Origin: Sphingopyxis sp. H073
Lineage (GTDB): Bacteria; Pseudomonadota; Alphaproteobacteria; Sphingomonadales; Sphingomonadaceae
DNA length: 64,000 nucleotides
NCBI RefSeq assembly: GCF_001468395.1
Contig: NZ_LNSG01000013.1
Location: 1-64,000, forward strand
Direction: 5' to 3'
Shown here: positions 9,799 to 19,360 of the stretch, in pieces
How positions within the stretch are numbered: the stretch's first letter is position 1
Layout of the letters: each line of letters opens with the position of its first letter
Position numbers and translations under genes: made by a program
Notes under the pieces: model-generated
Told to the model about the DNA's origin: nothing
The model's input: only the letters and a program-made list of their open reading frames with translations
Database searches by the model: none

Positions 9799-10636
9799 TT
9801 TGGCCGCCGGCGCATGGACGCCGGTGCTGGGCCGGCTCGTCCGCTGGGCCGGCGCGGCGGCACTCGCCGCCAGTCTACTGTTCATCGGCGATCGCCTGTG
9901 GTGGCTCGACTGGGCGACGTTGCGTTCGCATCTGTCCCGGGACTTCGTCGCGGCGGTCGCTGGGGCCATGCTACTCTTTGCGCTGGCCGACCGCCTCCTT
10001 GCACAAGCCTGGTCAACGACGGTCGATCCGGACCGGACGGTACCGCGGCGCAGACTGCTCGGCATTTATGCCCGCGGAGTCTTGCTCAAATATCTGCCGG
10101 GCTCGATCTTCCAATATGTGAGCCGCCAGATCGAGGGTGCGAAGCGAGGCCTGGGACAAAAGCGGCTGGCGCAATCCACGGGGCTCGAGGTGGGGTTCCA
10201 CCTCCTCAGCAGCATGGCCGCAGCGGCCGTCTTCTTCCTGTTCGATCGTTCGCCCATCGCCGCGCTGCTGGTGATCGCGGCGACTGCCGCCGGGCTGTTC
10301 GCGTTCCGGCGTCCGCTAATATCGGCAATGGGATGGCAGATCGTCGCCTTCGGCCTGTTCGGCCTTGCCGCCGCGCTCGTCGGCGGCGCGGTATTCCCCG
10401 CCGGAACCAGCCTGCCCCATTTCGCCGCCGTCTTCCTGCTCGCCTGGCTGGCCGGCTTCGTCGTGCCCGTGGCGCCCGGCGGCATCGGCGTGCGGGAGGC
10501 CGCGCTGCTCGCGCTGGCGGGCGGCTCCATACCGACGGCGGCATCGCTTGCGGCGGTGCTCGCCCTTCGGGTCGCCTCGATCGGCGGCGACCTGATGTTC
10601 GGAATGATCGTGCTGGCGCGGCGGCCGGCCGAATAG
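9791..10636 (+). CDS. Lysylphosphatidylglycerol synthase-like membrane protein (UPF0104)
   Basis: About 281 aa with seven or so predicted helices. The sequence resembles the transmembrane flippase half of MprF: LLKYLPGSIFQYVSRQ in the first half and VVPVAPGGIGVREAALL near the C-terminus are hallmark blocks of the family. Without the aminoacyl-transferase half it is more likely a lipid or lipid-glycan translocase. The GTG start at 9791 overlaps the preceding stop (TGA at 9796-9798); no ATG fits. It ends the plus-strand part of the glycan block. Confidence 0.82.
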   Translation: MADLAAGAWTPVLGRLVRWAGAAALAASLLFIGDRLWWLDWATLRSHLSRDFVAAVAGAMLLFALADRLLAQAWSTTVDPDRTVPRRRLLGIYARGVLLKYLPGSIFQYVSRQIEGAKRGLGQKRLAQSTGLEVGFHLLSSMAAAAVFFLFDRSPIAALLVIAATAAGLFAFRRPLISAMGWQIVAFGLFGLAAALVGGAVFPAGTSLPHFAAVFLLAWLAGFVVPVAPGGIGVREAALLALAGGSIPTAASLAAVLALRVASIGGDLMFGMIVLARRPAE

Positions 10637-10663
10637 GCTTCGCCAGCCGCCGTCCTGCGGCTC

Positions 10664-12343
10664 TCAGAAGGGCATGAACATCGGGCCGCCGCGATCGGGT
10701 TCGGCGGGGACCTCCAGCCGATCACCCCATGTCAGGCGCGCGGCGGTGCCCCCCGCAGTCGAGGCGCGGTGCTGCCCGCGATCGAGGAAAATCCGGTTCC
10801 CGACCCCCAGCGGCTTGCCGTCGACCGCGAGTTTCGCATCGCGAACCGTATAAGTCCCCGGAACACGAATTTCGAAATCATGGTCCGCGGCATCGGCGGG
10901 GACGATTTCGCCGGCGATCCAGAACGGCCCCCAGAACGGAATATAGGTGTCGCGGATCGCGGCGAGGTCGGTCGGCAGAAATTGCGGAACCGGGCCGGTC
11001 CCCGTCAGCGCATTCTTGAACATATAGTCGTTGACGACCACCAGCGGCACAGGCTCCGCCGCCATCGTCTCCCTCATGCTGGGAAAGTCGCCGGCCTTGT
11101 AGCGGGTAATCCCCCACAGGGTCATAAAGGGATTGGCCTTCGGAAAACGGCCTAGCATCGCGCAGCTGTCGAAATAGGCGACGCCGTCCGGGAACATCCG
11201 GTCGGCGACGCGGAGAATCTGGCGCTGCCTTTCCATCGCGTTCGGCGGCTCGCGCAGCAGCACGGTCGCGCCGCTCAGCAGGAACAACGCAGCAAGCGCG
11301 GCCGACAGGCGGCGGCCGGCAATCCACTGCAGCACCGCGCCGCACGCGACGAATACCGGCGGCAGGATATAGACGGAGAAATAGGGCGCGGTGTTGTGAT
11401 AGAAGACCAGCGTCAGTATCGGCAGGTAAAAGCCCGCCAGAACGATCTTTTGCGCTTTCGGCCGGGCCGAGGCCCAAAGCGTGAACGGGCACAGCAGGAC
11501 GATCAGCGTCTGCGCGATCGACAGCTCCGCGCCTTTCAGCGTCGATTTCCAATAGGATAGGAAGGCGAGCATGTTGCGGCCGGCGCTCGACACCAGGCTC
11601 GTCGCCTCGCCTCCGCTGCCGGAAGCAAGCGTACTCGCGTGGAGCGTATAAATCAGGGCGGCGGACAGCAGCGCGGTCGCGCCGACCACGATCAACCGGA
11701 AGGCGGTCGTGCGCCTGTCCGCCGCCTCGTACCAGAGAAACCAAGCGATGCCGAGAAAGACCGGCGCATAGAGAATCGTCTTGATTGTCAGGACCACCGA
11801 GGTTCCGGCGAGAACGCCGGCGAAGAAGATCGACCAGCCTGCCAAACGCGCGCGCAACAACAGGCAAGCCGCCGTCATCAGCAACGCCGCGGCGGGCGCA
11901 TCGAACCGGAACGAGGTGCCATGCTGCAGGACGTAGCCCGTGGTGAGATAGGCGAGCGCACACAGCGCCGCGACCGGACGTGCGACGAAACGCGAAGCCG
12001 CGCCGATGATCGCGGCCGTGACCACCAGTTCGCACATGAGCATGAACAGACGGATGACGATGATATGGTCGATCCCCGACCCCGGCAGATCGGCAACCCA
12101 TGCGAAGGCGCGGGTATAGAGCGTCTGCAGCGGTTCGTTCAGCGTGCCCTGGACCAGCTTCTGGACCTGGCTGTAATGATAGAATTCGTCCCAGTTGATC
12201 GCCCGCGTCAGTGCCATGTGCAGATGGGCGAGGAGGGCGACGGCAATCGCGGCAAAGGGCCAGAACTCCGATTGCGTGGCGGGAAGCCAGCGGCGGCGCG
12301 TCGATGCCGGAGCGACGGCCCCGGACGCGGCCGCATCCATCAC
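10664..12343 (-). CDS. GT39/ArnT-like polytopic glycosyltransferase
   Basis: A 559-aa integral membrane protein with about ten to twelve helices. The first periplasmic loop contains NWDEFYHY, matching the acidic catalytic motif of GT-C enzymes (PMT/ArnT class), which take sugar from a polyprenyl phosphate. A soluble domain of about 130 residues forms the C-terminus. Its ATG overlaps the stop of the upstream GT2 gene by ATGA, so the lipid-phosphate-sugar synthase and this transferase are translationally coupled. Acceptor unknown. Confidence 0.82.
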   Translation of the reverse strand: MMDAAASGAVAPASTRRRWLPATQSEFWPFAAIAVALLAHLHMALTRAINWDEFYHYSQVQKLVQGTLNEPLQTLYTRAFAWVADLPGSGIDHIIVIRLFMLMCELVVTAAIIGAASRFVARPVAALCALAYLTTGYVLQHGTSFRFDAPAAALLMTAACLLLRARLAGWSIFFAGVLAGTSVVLTIKTILYAPVFLGIAWFLWYEAADRRTTAFRLIVVGATALLSAALIYTLHASTLASGSGGEATSLVSSAGRNMLAFLSYWKSTLKGAELSIAQTLIVLLCPFTLWASARPKAQKIVLAGFYLPILTLVFYHNTAPYFSVYILPPVFVACGAVLQWIAGRRLSAALAALFLLSGATVLLREPPNAMERQRQILRVADRMFPDGVAYFDSCAMLGRFPKANPFMTLWGITRYKAGDFPSMRETMAAEPVPLVVVNDYMFKNALTGTGPVPQFLPTDLAAIRDTYIPFWGPFWIAGEIVPADAADHDFEIRVPGTYTVRDAKLAVDGKPLGVGNRIFLDRGQHRASTAGGTAARLTWGDRLEVPAEPDRGGPMFMPF

Positions 12344-13344
12344 GCAGTTCCGGCGCGCGGCGGCACGGCCGTATCGCGCGGCGCTTCGGTCGCGGGGGGC
12401 GGCAGGCGATCCTCGATCTCGGCGAGCCGTTTCAGGCTCGCTTCGATCAGCTTGCGGTTCGCGGCTATCAGGTCGGCGAGCATTCCCATGACCGCGACAA
12501 GCGTACCAAGGACGAGCAGCGCGCCGCCTATGACCAGTGACTGGACATGGCCGTCGCCGTCGCCCCGCGCGAAGAGGAAGAGGAAGCGGACGAGCGGCAA
12601 CAGCCCGACAAAACCGATCGCGGTCCCGAGACCGACGAACACGCGCAGCGGTCTATACGTCGTGTAGGCGCGCACCATAGTCAGACCGGTGTTCATGATG
12701 AAACGCGGCACCGACTTGAACAGCCGCGACGGCCGCGTCGTGGCGTTGGTGCGGATCGGCACGCTGATGACCGCGAGCCGCTTGCGTCCCGCCTGGATCA
12801 GCATGTCGGTGGTGTAGCTGAATTCGGTCGTAATGGTGATGCGCTGCGCGGCCTCGCGGCTGATCGCGCGGAAGCCGCTGACCGCGTCGGACACCTCGAC
12901 ATTGGCGAGCCGCTGGACGACCGCGCTGCCAAGCCGCTGCAGCCGGCGCTTGATTGGTCCGAAATGGGCATTGTCGGCGACCCCGCGGTCACCGATCACG
13001 ATATCGGCACGGCCCTCGACGATCGGCGCGACGATGGTCGCGATATCCTCGCCCGCATATTGGCCGTCGGCGTCGGTGTTGACGACAATGTCTGCCCCGG
13101 CGCGCAGCGCGGCGTCGAGCCCCGACTGGAAGGCGGCGGCAAGGCCGCGATTGGTGCGGTGGCTGACGACGTGATGTGCGCCCCACATGCGCGCGACCTG
13201 CGCCGTGTTGTCGGTGCTGCCGTCGTCGATGACGAGGATCTCGATGGTATCGATTCCGGCAATGCGGCGCGGCAGCGCGGCGAGCGTCGCCGGCAGATCC
13301 TCCGCCTCGTTCAGGCAGGGAATCTGGATAATCAGTTTCGTCAT
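12340..13344 (-). CDS. Family 2 glycosyltransferase (polyprenyl-phosphate sugar synthase-like)
   Basis: A 334-aa protein starting MTKLIIQIPCLNEAEDLPATL. The GT-A domain includes VIDDGSTDNTA and the metal-binding NTDADGQY. Two C-terminal hydrophobic segments (about residues 225-250 and 265-285) anchor it. The tail is Pro/Ala-rich. The start at 13344 fits the family; longer in-frame starts add a non-family leader. It is the likely donor-lipid synthase for the downstream GT39-like gene, with which it overlaps by 4 nt. Confidence 0.88.
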   Translation of the reverse strand: MTKLIIQIPCLNEAEDLPATLAALPRRIAGIDTIEILVIDDGSTDNTAQVARMWGAHHVVSHRTNRGLAAAFQSGLDAALRAGADIVVNTDADGQYAGEDIATIVAPIVEGRADIVIGDRGVADNAHFGPIKRRLQRLGSAVVQRLANVEVSDAVSGFRAISREAAQRITITTEFSYTTDMLIQAGRKRLAVISVPIRTNATTRPSRLFKSVPRFIMNTGLTMVRAYTTYRPLRVFVGLGTAIGFVGLLPLVRFLFLFARGDGDGHVQSLVIGGALLVLGTLVAVMGMLADLIAANRKLIEASLKRLAEIEDRLPPPATEAPRDTAVPPRAGTA

Positions 13345-13522
13345 CGCCCGCGATACCTCTCGCCGAGCCTGTTTACACCCTGGCTGGCCATGCTTTCCCC
13401 CACTTATCCCGACGGAATGCGGGTTTAGGCCGATATGGTTAACGCGCACCTAAGATCGGCGCTGACCATGTTGCCCAATTTTATGTTTATGTTATGTTCT
13501 CATTTCAGGAGGAGATGTCCCC

Positions 13523-13933
13523 ATGAGCGATTCGCGTGCCAGCGGGCGGTGTCATTGCGGCGCCATCCGCTATTCGATGCCGACCGAGGTCGACCATCAC
13601 GCGCTGTGTCATTGCAGCGATTGCCGGCGCCATGCCGGCGCACCGATGGTGGCCTGGGCGATGGTGAACCAGGCCGATTTCGAGACGAGCGGAACCGCCA
13701 AGATCTACGCCTCGTCCGAACATGGCCGACGCCACTTCTGCGGCGACTGCGGCACCGGGCTCTTCTATACCAACGAGGCGGTCTTTCCGGGCAAGATCGA
13801 CGTGCAGACGGGAACGCTCGACGACCCGGACCTGATCCCCGCCGGCGCCCAGATCCAGGTCGCCGAGCGGATCGGCTGGATGGAGACGCTGGACGAGATG
13901 CCCGCGTTCAACCGCTATCCCGGGATGGACTAG
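13523..13933 (+). CDS. GFA family zinc protein (glutathione-dependent formaldehyde-activating-like)
   Basis: A 136-aa GFA/CENP-V fold protein. Zinc ligands are visible as C10-x-C12, C29-x-C31-x2-C34 (CHCSDCRRHAG) and C73-x2-C76 (CGDCG). AGGAGG lies just upstream of the ATG. Some family members bind S-hydroxymethylglutathione, but most have no proven activity, so a role in formaldehyde handling is only possible. It is convergent with the serine hydrolase at 14030. Confidence 0.88.
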   Translation: MSDSRASGRCHCGAIRYSMPTEVDHHALCHCSDCRRHAGAPMVAWAMVNQADFETSGTAKIYASSEHGRRHFCGDCGTGLFYTNEAVFPGKIDVQTGTLDDPDLIPAGAQIQVAERIGWMETLDEMPAFNRYPGMD

Positions 13934-13934
13934 A

Positions 13935-14033
13935 GTGATTTCGAGTGAAAGGGAACATTTCACGGCTCGGAAATCAAGGAAAAACAGGAGTCTAGAGTGG
14001 CGTTTTGATTCAATCAAAACCAACGCACTCTAG
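13935..14033. repeat. Two palindromes between convergent genes
   Basis: Two imperfect inverted repeats fill the gap between converging genes. The first (13935-13976) pairs gtgatttcgag with ctcggaaatca. The second (13992-14033) pairs ctagagtg-gcgttttgatt with aatcaaaacc-aacgcactctag and runs into the stop codon of the minus-strand gene. They could act as a bidirectional terminator. The CTAG ends and AT-rich stem also look like a dispersed palindromic element. Confidence 0.55.
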
Positions 14034-15409
14034 CGCCTTTGCGACGACGACGCCTTGTCGTCGGCCGCCACGACCGCAGCGACCAGCTTCGCGATATCGA
14101 GCCGTTGCTTGTGATCGTCATAGCCCTGCCGGACGACGATCAGGCGGCGCGACGGAATGACGACCAGATACTGGCCGCGGTTGCCGAACGCGCCGAACGC
14201 ATCGCCCGGAACACCGGGCGACTCGTTCAGGAGCCAGAAGCCCGCGCCATAGCCGAACGGCCCCTCGGGCTGCGGGCCGCTCGGCGCGGTGACGAAGCCG
14301 CGCCAATCCGCGGGCAGCAATCGCGCACCCTGCCACATTCCATCGTCCTGATAGAGCAAACCCAGCCGCGCGAGGTCGCGCGCGCTCGTCCACACCTGGC
14401 TCGAGAGGATATAGTCGCCGTTCACGTCATGCTCGGCGAAGGTCCGGGTCATCCCGATGCGGTCGAAGAAGCCATTGGGGTCGAGCGCCTGACCCGCTTT
14501 CGCCGCCGCCGCCCTGAGCGAAAGCGTCGCGAGCAGCGTGTCGTTGTTGGCATAGCGATAGCGCGTATTCGGCGGGTTCAGCAGCGGCCATTGCGTCGTC
14601 CACTGGCGCACCGATGCCCCACCCATATAGATGGCATCGCTGCGGTTGCCCGCGGTATCGCTGGTCAGCCCGCTCGCCATGCGCATCAGCTGCTCGGTTG
14701 TGATCGGCGAGCGCGGATCGCCCGGCGATTGCCATTCGGCGATCGACGCGGGCTTCGTCACGTCGATCAAGCCGCGCAGCACGGCGCGGCCGATCAGGGT
14801 CGCAGCCATCGACTTGGCGACCGAGAAGGTCCGCTGCGCGGTGTGCAAATCATGCCCGCCCCAATAGCGCTCGACCGCGATCTTGCCGTTTTTCAGGACT
14901 AGCAGCGCGCTGGTCCTGCCGCCGAATCGCTGGATATCCATCGTCGCGGTGCCGAACGTCGTCAGGCCACGCGCGACCGGCGCCCGCGCGCCCTTGTCGC
15001 CCATCGGCCAGGGACGATCGTCGAGGTTCGGCCGTGCCCGTGAGCCGCCGGACACCGGCAGCGACGTCGCGCCGATCGGCAGCGTCACACAACCGTCGCT
15101 TGCACCCCACACGGCCATGCGCGGCGGCATGTCGTCACGGTAGCGCACACGGACAATCTTCGCCGCCGTATCGACATCGGCCTTGAGCAGGCGGACATCG
15201 GCCTCGATCTCGGGATAGATGCCGGTCAGCTCGTCGCGCTCGATCGCATCGAGCGGCTTGCCCGCGCCGTTCCACAAGGCCGAACAGGTGAAGGCGGCGC
15301 GATAGCCCGCCGCCCAGGCACGGTTGATCTCGGCATTCGCGAGCACCTGCGCGGCCGCTGGGGCAGCCGTCGCTGCGAGCAGCAGGCCAAGCACGAACCG
15401 CACCAGCAT
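14030..15409 (-). CDS. Periplasmic serine hydrolase (beta-lactamase/EstB-like)
   Basis: A 459-aa protein with an N-terminal signal peptide (MLVRFVLGLLLAA to about residue 21). The catalytic domain has the S-x-x-K nucleophile SVAK (196-199) in FSVAKSMAATL and a Y-x-N motif in YRYANND, the class C beta-lactamase/D-aminopeptidase family pattern. Residues 22-145 form an extra N-terminal region of unknown role. The ATG at 15409 lies 1 nt after the stop of the upstream MmcQ gene, so they are probably co-transcribed. Esterase or peptidase activity is more likely than antibiotic hydrolysis. Confidence 0.85.
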   Translation of the reverse strand: MLVRFVLGLLLAATAAPAAAQVLANAEINRAWAAGYRAAFTCSALWNGAGKPLDAIERDELTGIYPEIEADVRLLKADVDTAAKIVRVRYRDDMPPRMAVWGASDGCVTLPIGATSLPVSGGSRARPNLDDRPWPMGDKGARAPVARGLTTFGTATMDIQRFGGRTSALLVLKNGKIAVERYWGGHDLHTAQRTFSVAKSMAATLIGRAVLRGLIDVTKPASIAEWQSPGDPRSPITTEQLMRMASGLTSDTAGNRSDAIYMGGASVRQWTTQWPLLNPPNTRYRYANNDTLLATLSLRAAAAKAGQALDPNGFFDRIGMTRTFAEHDVNGDYILSSQVWTSARDLARLGLLYQDDGMWQGARLLPADWRGFVTAPSGPQPEGPFGYGAGFWLLNESPGVPGDAFGAFGNRGQYLVVIPSRRLIVVRQGYDDHKQRLDIAKLVAAVVAADDKASSSQRR

Positions 15410-15410
15410 C

Positions 15411-15767
15411 TCAGGGCCGCTCGCCGAACGCGCTGCGCTGCTCCTTTTTGGCGCGGTCCCACCAGGCACGGCGGATGACGTCGGCGACGCGCCCGGGATC
15501 GCGCGAGCCGAAGCGGACGAGGAGCGCGTGCCAGCCTTCATAATGCGGGGTCTGCCAGAAAGTGTCGGGATCGGTTTCAAGCAGGATTTCCTTCTCGTCG
15601 GGCTTGCACATCACCGCGAAGCTTCCCGGCTCGCGCCCCGGCGCTGCCAGCGCCTTACCATTGAGCTTCGGGCAGGGGGTGCCATAGAAAGGCAGCATCG
15701 CGACCTCGGGCAGCGCACAGGCGAAAGCGACGACATCGTCCCAATCGTCGAAACGCACCCCTGCCAT
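15411..15767 (-). CDS. MmcQ/YjbR family DNA-binding-like protein
   Basis: A 118-aa protein of the MmcQ/YjbR (DUF419) fold. WDDVVAFACALPEV, LLETDPDTFWQTPHYEGW and WHALLVRF are typical blocks. The family has a CyaY-like fold and is loosely annotated as DNA-binding; no precise role is established. The start at 15767 (MAGVRFDD) leaves a 2-nt gap after the rarA stop. Confidence 0.85.
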   Translation of the reverse strand: MAGVRFDDWDDVVAFACALPEVAMLPFYGTPCPKLNGKALAAPGREPGSFAVMCKPDEKEILLETDPDTFWQTPHYEGWHALLVRFGSRDPGRVADVIRRAWWDRAKKEQRSAFGERP

Positions 15768-15769
15768 CG

Positions 15770-17089
15770 TCACCCGCCCCGCTGCTCGCGCCGCCGCTCG
15801 TCCCACCAGGCGAGACGTTCCGCAATCCGCTTTTCGAAGCCGCGGTCGACGGGGCGGTAGAATTCCGCCGGCGGCATTTCGTCGGGCCAGTAATTGTCCC
15901 CCGAAAAGCCGTCGGGCGCATCATGATCGTAGCTGTAGCCGGCACCATAGCCCAGATCCTTCATCAACTTGGTCGGGGCGTTGAGGATGTTCGCGGGCGG
16001 TGCCAGCGATCCGGTGTCGCGCGCCGCCGCCCACGCCGCCTTTTGCGCCATATAGGCGGCGTTCGACTTGGGCGCGGTCGCGAGGTAGAGACACGCCTGC
16101 ACGATCGCCAGCTCGCCCTCGGGCGAACCCAGAAACTGGTACGCATCCTTCGCGGCAAGGCACTGCACCAGCGCCTGCGGATCGGCGAGCCCGATATCCT
16201 CGCTCGCGAAGCGCGTCAGGCGGCGAAGAAGGTAGAGCGGTTCTTCGCCCGCAACGAGCATTCGCGCGAGCCAGTAGAGCGACGCCTGCGCGTCCGATCC
16301 GCGCAGCGCCTTATGCAGCGCCGAGATGAGATTATAATGGCCGTCGCGATCCTTGTCATAGACCGGCATCCGGCGATGCAGGAAAGCCGCGAGCTCGCCT
16401 GCGTCGAGCGGCTGGTCGATCGCCACCGAAAACAGCGTCTCGACCTGGTTGAGCAAGAAGCGCCCGTCGCCGTCGGCGCTCGCGACCAGCGCGGCGCGCG
16501 CCTCATCGGTCACCGGCAGCGGCTTCCCCACCTCGGCTTCGGCGCGCGCGACCAGCGTCCCGAGCGCCGCTTCGTCGAGCCGGTTCAGCACGAGCACCTG
16601 CGCGCGGCTGAGCAGCGCGGCGTTGAGCGCAAAGCTCGGGTTTTCCGTGGTCGCGCCGACGAGCACCACGGTCCCGCGCTCGACATAGGGCAGGAAGCCG
16701 TCCTGCTGCGCACGGTTGAAGCGGTGAATCTCGTCGACAAACAAAAGCGTGCGCTTGCCCGCCGCCGCCATCTTCTCCGCATCGGCAAAGGCCTGCCGAA
16801 GGTCAGCCACGCCGGAGAATACCGCCGAGAGCATCGCGAAGCGCATCCCCACCGCCTCGGCGAGCAATCGCGCGATCGTCGTCTTGCCGGTGCCGGGCGG
16901 GCCCCACAGGATGATCGATGACAATTGTCCCGCAGCAACCATCCGCCCGATCGCGCCGTCGGGTCCGGTCAGATGCTCCTGCCCGACGACGTCGGCCAAA
17001 AGGCGCGGGCGAAGCCGCTCGGCGAGCGGCGCGGCGCCCGGAGCTTCCTGCCGTGCGGGCGCATCCTCGCCGAACAGGTCCGCCGCCAT
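15770..17089 (-). CDS. rarA: Replication-associated recombination protein A (MgsA/RarA AAA+ ATPase)
   Basis: A 439-aa AAA+ ATPase of the RarA/WRNIP1 family, which acts at stalled replication forks with SSB and RecA. Walker A is GPPGTGKTT (63-71), Walker B is LLFVDE (115-120) followed by IHRFN, and sensor 1 lies in LVGATTENPSF. The C-terminal part contains the tetramerisation/clamp-loader-like region (RDTGSLAPPANILNAPTKLM). Length is normal. It is 4 nt downstream of a glycosyltransferase gene, apparently in one transcript with unrelated functions. Confidence 0.96.
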   Translation of the reverse strand: MAADLFGEDAPARQEAPGAAPLAERLRPRLLADVVGQEHLTGPDGAIGRMVAAGQLSSIILWGPPGTGKTTIARLLAEAVGMRFAMLSAVFSGVADLRQAFADAEKMAAAGKRTLLFVDEIHRFNRAQQDGFLPYVERGTVVLVGATTENPSFALNAALLSRAQVLVLNRLDEAALGTLVARAEAEVGKPLPVTDEARAALVASADGDGRFLLNQVETLFSVAIDQPLDAGELAAFLHRRMPVYDKDRDGHYNLISALHKALRGSDAQASLYWLARMLVAGEEPLYLLRRLTRFASEDIGLADPQALVQCLAAKDAYQFLGSPEGELAIVQACLYLATAPKSNAAYMAQKAAWAAARDTGSLAPPANILNAPTKLMKDLGYGAGYSYDHDAPDGFSGDNYWPDEMPPAEFYRPVDRGFEKRIAERLAWWDERRREQRGG

Positions 17090-17093
17090 GCGA

Positions 17094-18251
17094 TCAGCCC
17101 CGCCGCCGCTGTTTCTGGCGGATCAGGCGCAGATAGGTGTCGGCGACCGACTGGTTGATCGCATCCCATTGATAGGCGCCGCTCTCGACCAGCGCCGCCT
17201 GCCCGTGCGCGACGCGAAGCTGGGGATCGCGGCAATAGAGTTCGAGGTCGTCGGCGAACAGGCCGATCGCGCCCGGCGCGACGAGAAAGCCGGTCTGGCC
17301 GTGCTTGACGATGCTCGCGCTGCCCGTCGCGCGCGCCGCGACGACGGGCAACCCGCACGCCATCGCCTCCAGCGTCACATTGCCGAAGGTTTCGGTGACC
17401 GAGGGGTTGAACAGCATGTCGCACGACGCGAGCGCGCGCGCGAGGTTCTCGCCGCCCTGGAAACCGACGAATTTCGCATCCGGCAGCCGCGATTCGAACC
17501 ACTCGCCCGCCGGCCCCTCGCCGATCACGACGACCTGATGCGGCACCTTGCGGCGCTCGAGCTGGTCGATCGTGTCGGCGAACACGTCGAGCCCCTTTTC
17601 CATCACAAGGCGGCCAAGGAATGCGATGACCGGCGTGTCGTTGGCGATGCCCCACGACTGGCGCCAGCTCAAGTCGCGGCGCCCCGGATTGAAGGTGTCG
17701 CGCTCGACGCCGCGCGTCCAGATGCCGATATCATAGTTCATCCGCTGTTGCCGCAGCACCTGCGCGAAGCTTTCCGACGGCGCGATCAGCGCGTCGCACT
17801 TGCGATAGAGCTTGCGCAGCCACGCGACGACGAGCGGCTCGAGGAACGAGAGATTATAATAGCGGAAATAGGTTTCGAAGCGCGTGTGAACCGAACAGGT
17901 GATGGGAATATGCCGCCGCCGCGCCCACGCCGCCGCCTGCCGCGAGACGCGGTCGGGACTGGAAATATGCATCACATTCGGTGCGAATTTGGCGATATCC
18001 TCGCGCACCCGCGACGAAAAGGACAAGGGGATGCGATATTCAGCGCGGCCGGGGATCGCGATCGACGGTACGCTGACCAGATCGCCGGTCGGTTCGAAAT
18101 CGGGGTCGGCAACGGTCGGCGAATAGACGCGAACCGCCGCGCCCTTCGAGAGCAGATAGCCGACGAGGCGGTTGAGCGCCTTGTTCGCTCCATCGACAGT
18201 CATATTGTAATTGCCGCTGAACAGGGCGATGCGCAGGTCGGAAATGTCCAT
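17094..18251 (-). CDS. Family 4 glycosyltransferase (MgtA/SqdX-like)
   Basis: A 385-aa GT-B protein. LFSGNYNMTVDGANKAL forms the N-terminal Gly-rich acceptor loop. TRGVERDTFNPGRR, IAFLGRLVMEKGLD and NPSVTETFGNVTLEAMACGLPVV form the nucleotide-sugar-binding half. The pattern resembles alpha-mannosyl or sulfoquinovosyl transferases that glycosylate membrane lipids. The start at 18251 (MDISDLRIALFSG) excludes a low-quality upstream extension. Substrate unknown. Confidence 0.88.
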   Translation of the reverse strand: MDISDLRIALFSGNYNMTVDGANKALNRLVGYLLSKGAAVRVYSPTVADPDFEPTGDLVSVPSIAIPGRAEYRIPLSFSSRVREDIAKFAPNVMHISSPDRVSRQAAAWARRRHIPITCSVHTRFETYFRYYNLSFLEPLVVAWLRKLYRKCDALIAPSESFAQVLRQQRMNYDIGIWTRGVERDTFNPGRRDLSWRQSWGIANDTPVIAFLGRLVMEKGLDVFADTIDQLERRKVPHQVVVIGEGPAGEWFESRLPDAKFVGFQGGENLARALASCDMLFNPSVTETFGNVTLEAMACGLPVVAARATGSASIVKHGQTGFLVAPGAIGLFADDLELYCRDPQLRVAHGQAALVESGAYQWDAINQSVADTYLRLIRQKQRRRG

Positions 18252-18295
18252 TTCGCCTGCGCTAGTCCTCTCGTTCGCCAAAGGCAACGCCGCTA

Positions 18296-19360
18296 TCAGG
18301 CCATGACGCTGTACGGTTCGCCCGGTTTCGACCGGCACATGCGTTTCGACACGCGCGTCTCCTCGCCTTCGATGATGGCGATGTCGGTGATCGCCAGGCA
18401 TTTGGTGCCGTTGGGTTCGGTATTGAGGGCGGTGATCGTCGATGATCCGCCGACGCCCTGACGCGTCGGGCTGGTCCAGTGGGCGGTCGCGCCGACCTCT
18501 TCCTTTTTCGTCACCGCGACGGTCGCTTCGGCAGCGACCTTCTGTTCCTTCTCGTCGAGCTGGCACGCGATTTCGGCGACGAGCACGGCGCCTACCAGTC
18601 CGGAGATCGCCGTGCCGACGCCTTTTAGGCCCGCGGCGCTGCCGGCGACCCCGCCGAGCAGCCCGCCCAGCGCGCCGCCGCGCTTGCGGGCACGTTTGCA
18701 TTTGGGATCGGCGTCGCGGCTGGCCTGTTTGGTCTGCGCGTCGCGCTCTTTTCTCTCCTTCGCGGCCTTTGGCGGTACCGGGCCGCTGGCGGCATCGGCC
18801 GGAACCGGATAGCCATTGCATCCGGTGTTGAAGCAGTACCGGTCGGCGAGATAGGCACGGTCGGTCTGATATCGGGCCTCGATCCCGCGATAGGCGGCAA
18901 GGTTCGCGCCTTCGGGATCGGAGGCGGCATGCTCGGCCATAATCGCCCGATAGAAGCGATCCTGCGTCGCGGCCGAATAGCGTTTATTGCCGCCAACCTG
19001 CGACAGATAGAGCGACGACAAGGCCTGCTGATAGGCGATCATCGCCTCGCGGTAGGGCAGCATCTTCTTGTTGTAATAATCATCGATCGAAAGGGTGCAG
19101 CGATTGATCGCGGCCGCCCGATCGAACGGCGCCTTGATCTTCCGGTAATCCTCGCGGCAGTCGGGATAGCTTGCGGTATCGAGCGCCGGGCGCGCCGGCA
19201 GATTGGGCAGCGGCGGTTCGACGACGGCCGGCGGAACGAACGCCTTGTCGCCCTCGCCCGGACGAGGCTCGCCTTGCCAGGCGCCGGCGACGGCACCGCT
19301 CGAAAGCCATATCGAGCCAATGATCGCGAGCAGCGATTTCCCTCGCAGCACAGGCCGCAT
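18296..19360 (-). CDS. Exported protein of unknown function with glycine-rich segment
   Basis: A 354-aa protein with a signal peptide (MRPVLRGKSLLAIIG to an AVAG-like cleavage site near residue 26). The mature protein has paired cysteines (DCREDY, INRCTL, CFNTGC). A basic cluster (CKRARKRGG) is followed by a Gly/Ala-rich stretch (about residues 230-265) resembling a glycine-zipper membrane segment. The C-terminal domain has regular beta-like spacing. I do not recognise the family. It could sit in the envelope with the Gly-rich part in a membrane. Confidence 0.72.
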   Translation of the reverse strand: MRPVLRGKSLLAIIGSIWLSSGAVAGAWQGEPRPGEGDKAFVPPAVVEPPLPNLPARPALDTASYPDCREDYRKIKAPFDRAAAINRCTLSIDDYYNKKMLPYREAMIAYQQALSSLYLSQVGGNKRYSAATQDRFYRAIMAEHAASDPEGANLAAYRGIEARYQTDRAYLADRYCFNTGCNGYPVPADAASGPVPPKAAKERKERDAQTKQASRDADPKCKRARKRGGALGGLLGGVAGSAAGLKGVGTAISGLVGAVLVAEIACQLDEKEQKVAAEATVAVTKKEEVGATAHWTSPTRQGVGGSSTITALNTEPNGTKCLAITDIAIIEGEETRVSKRMCRSKPGEPYSVMA

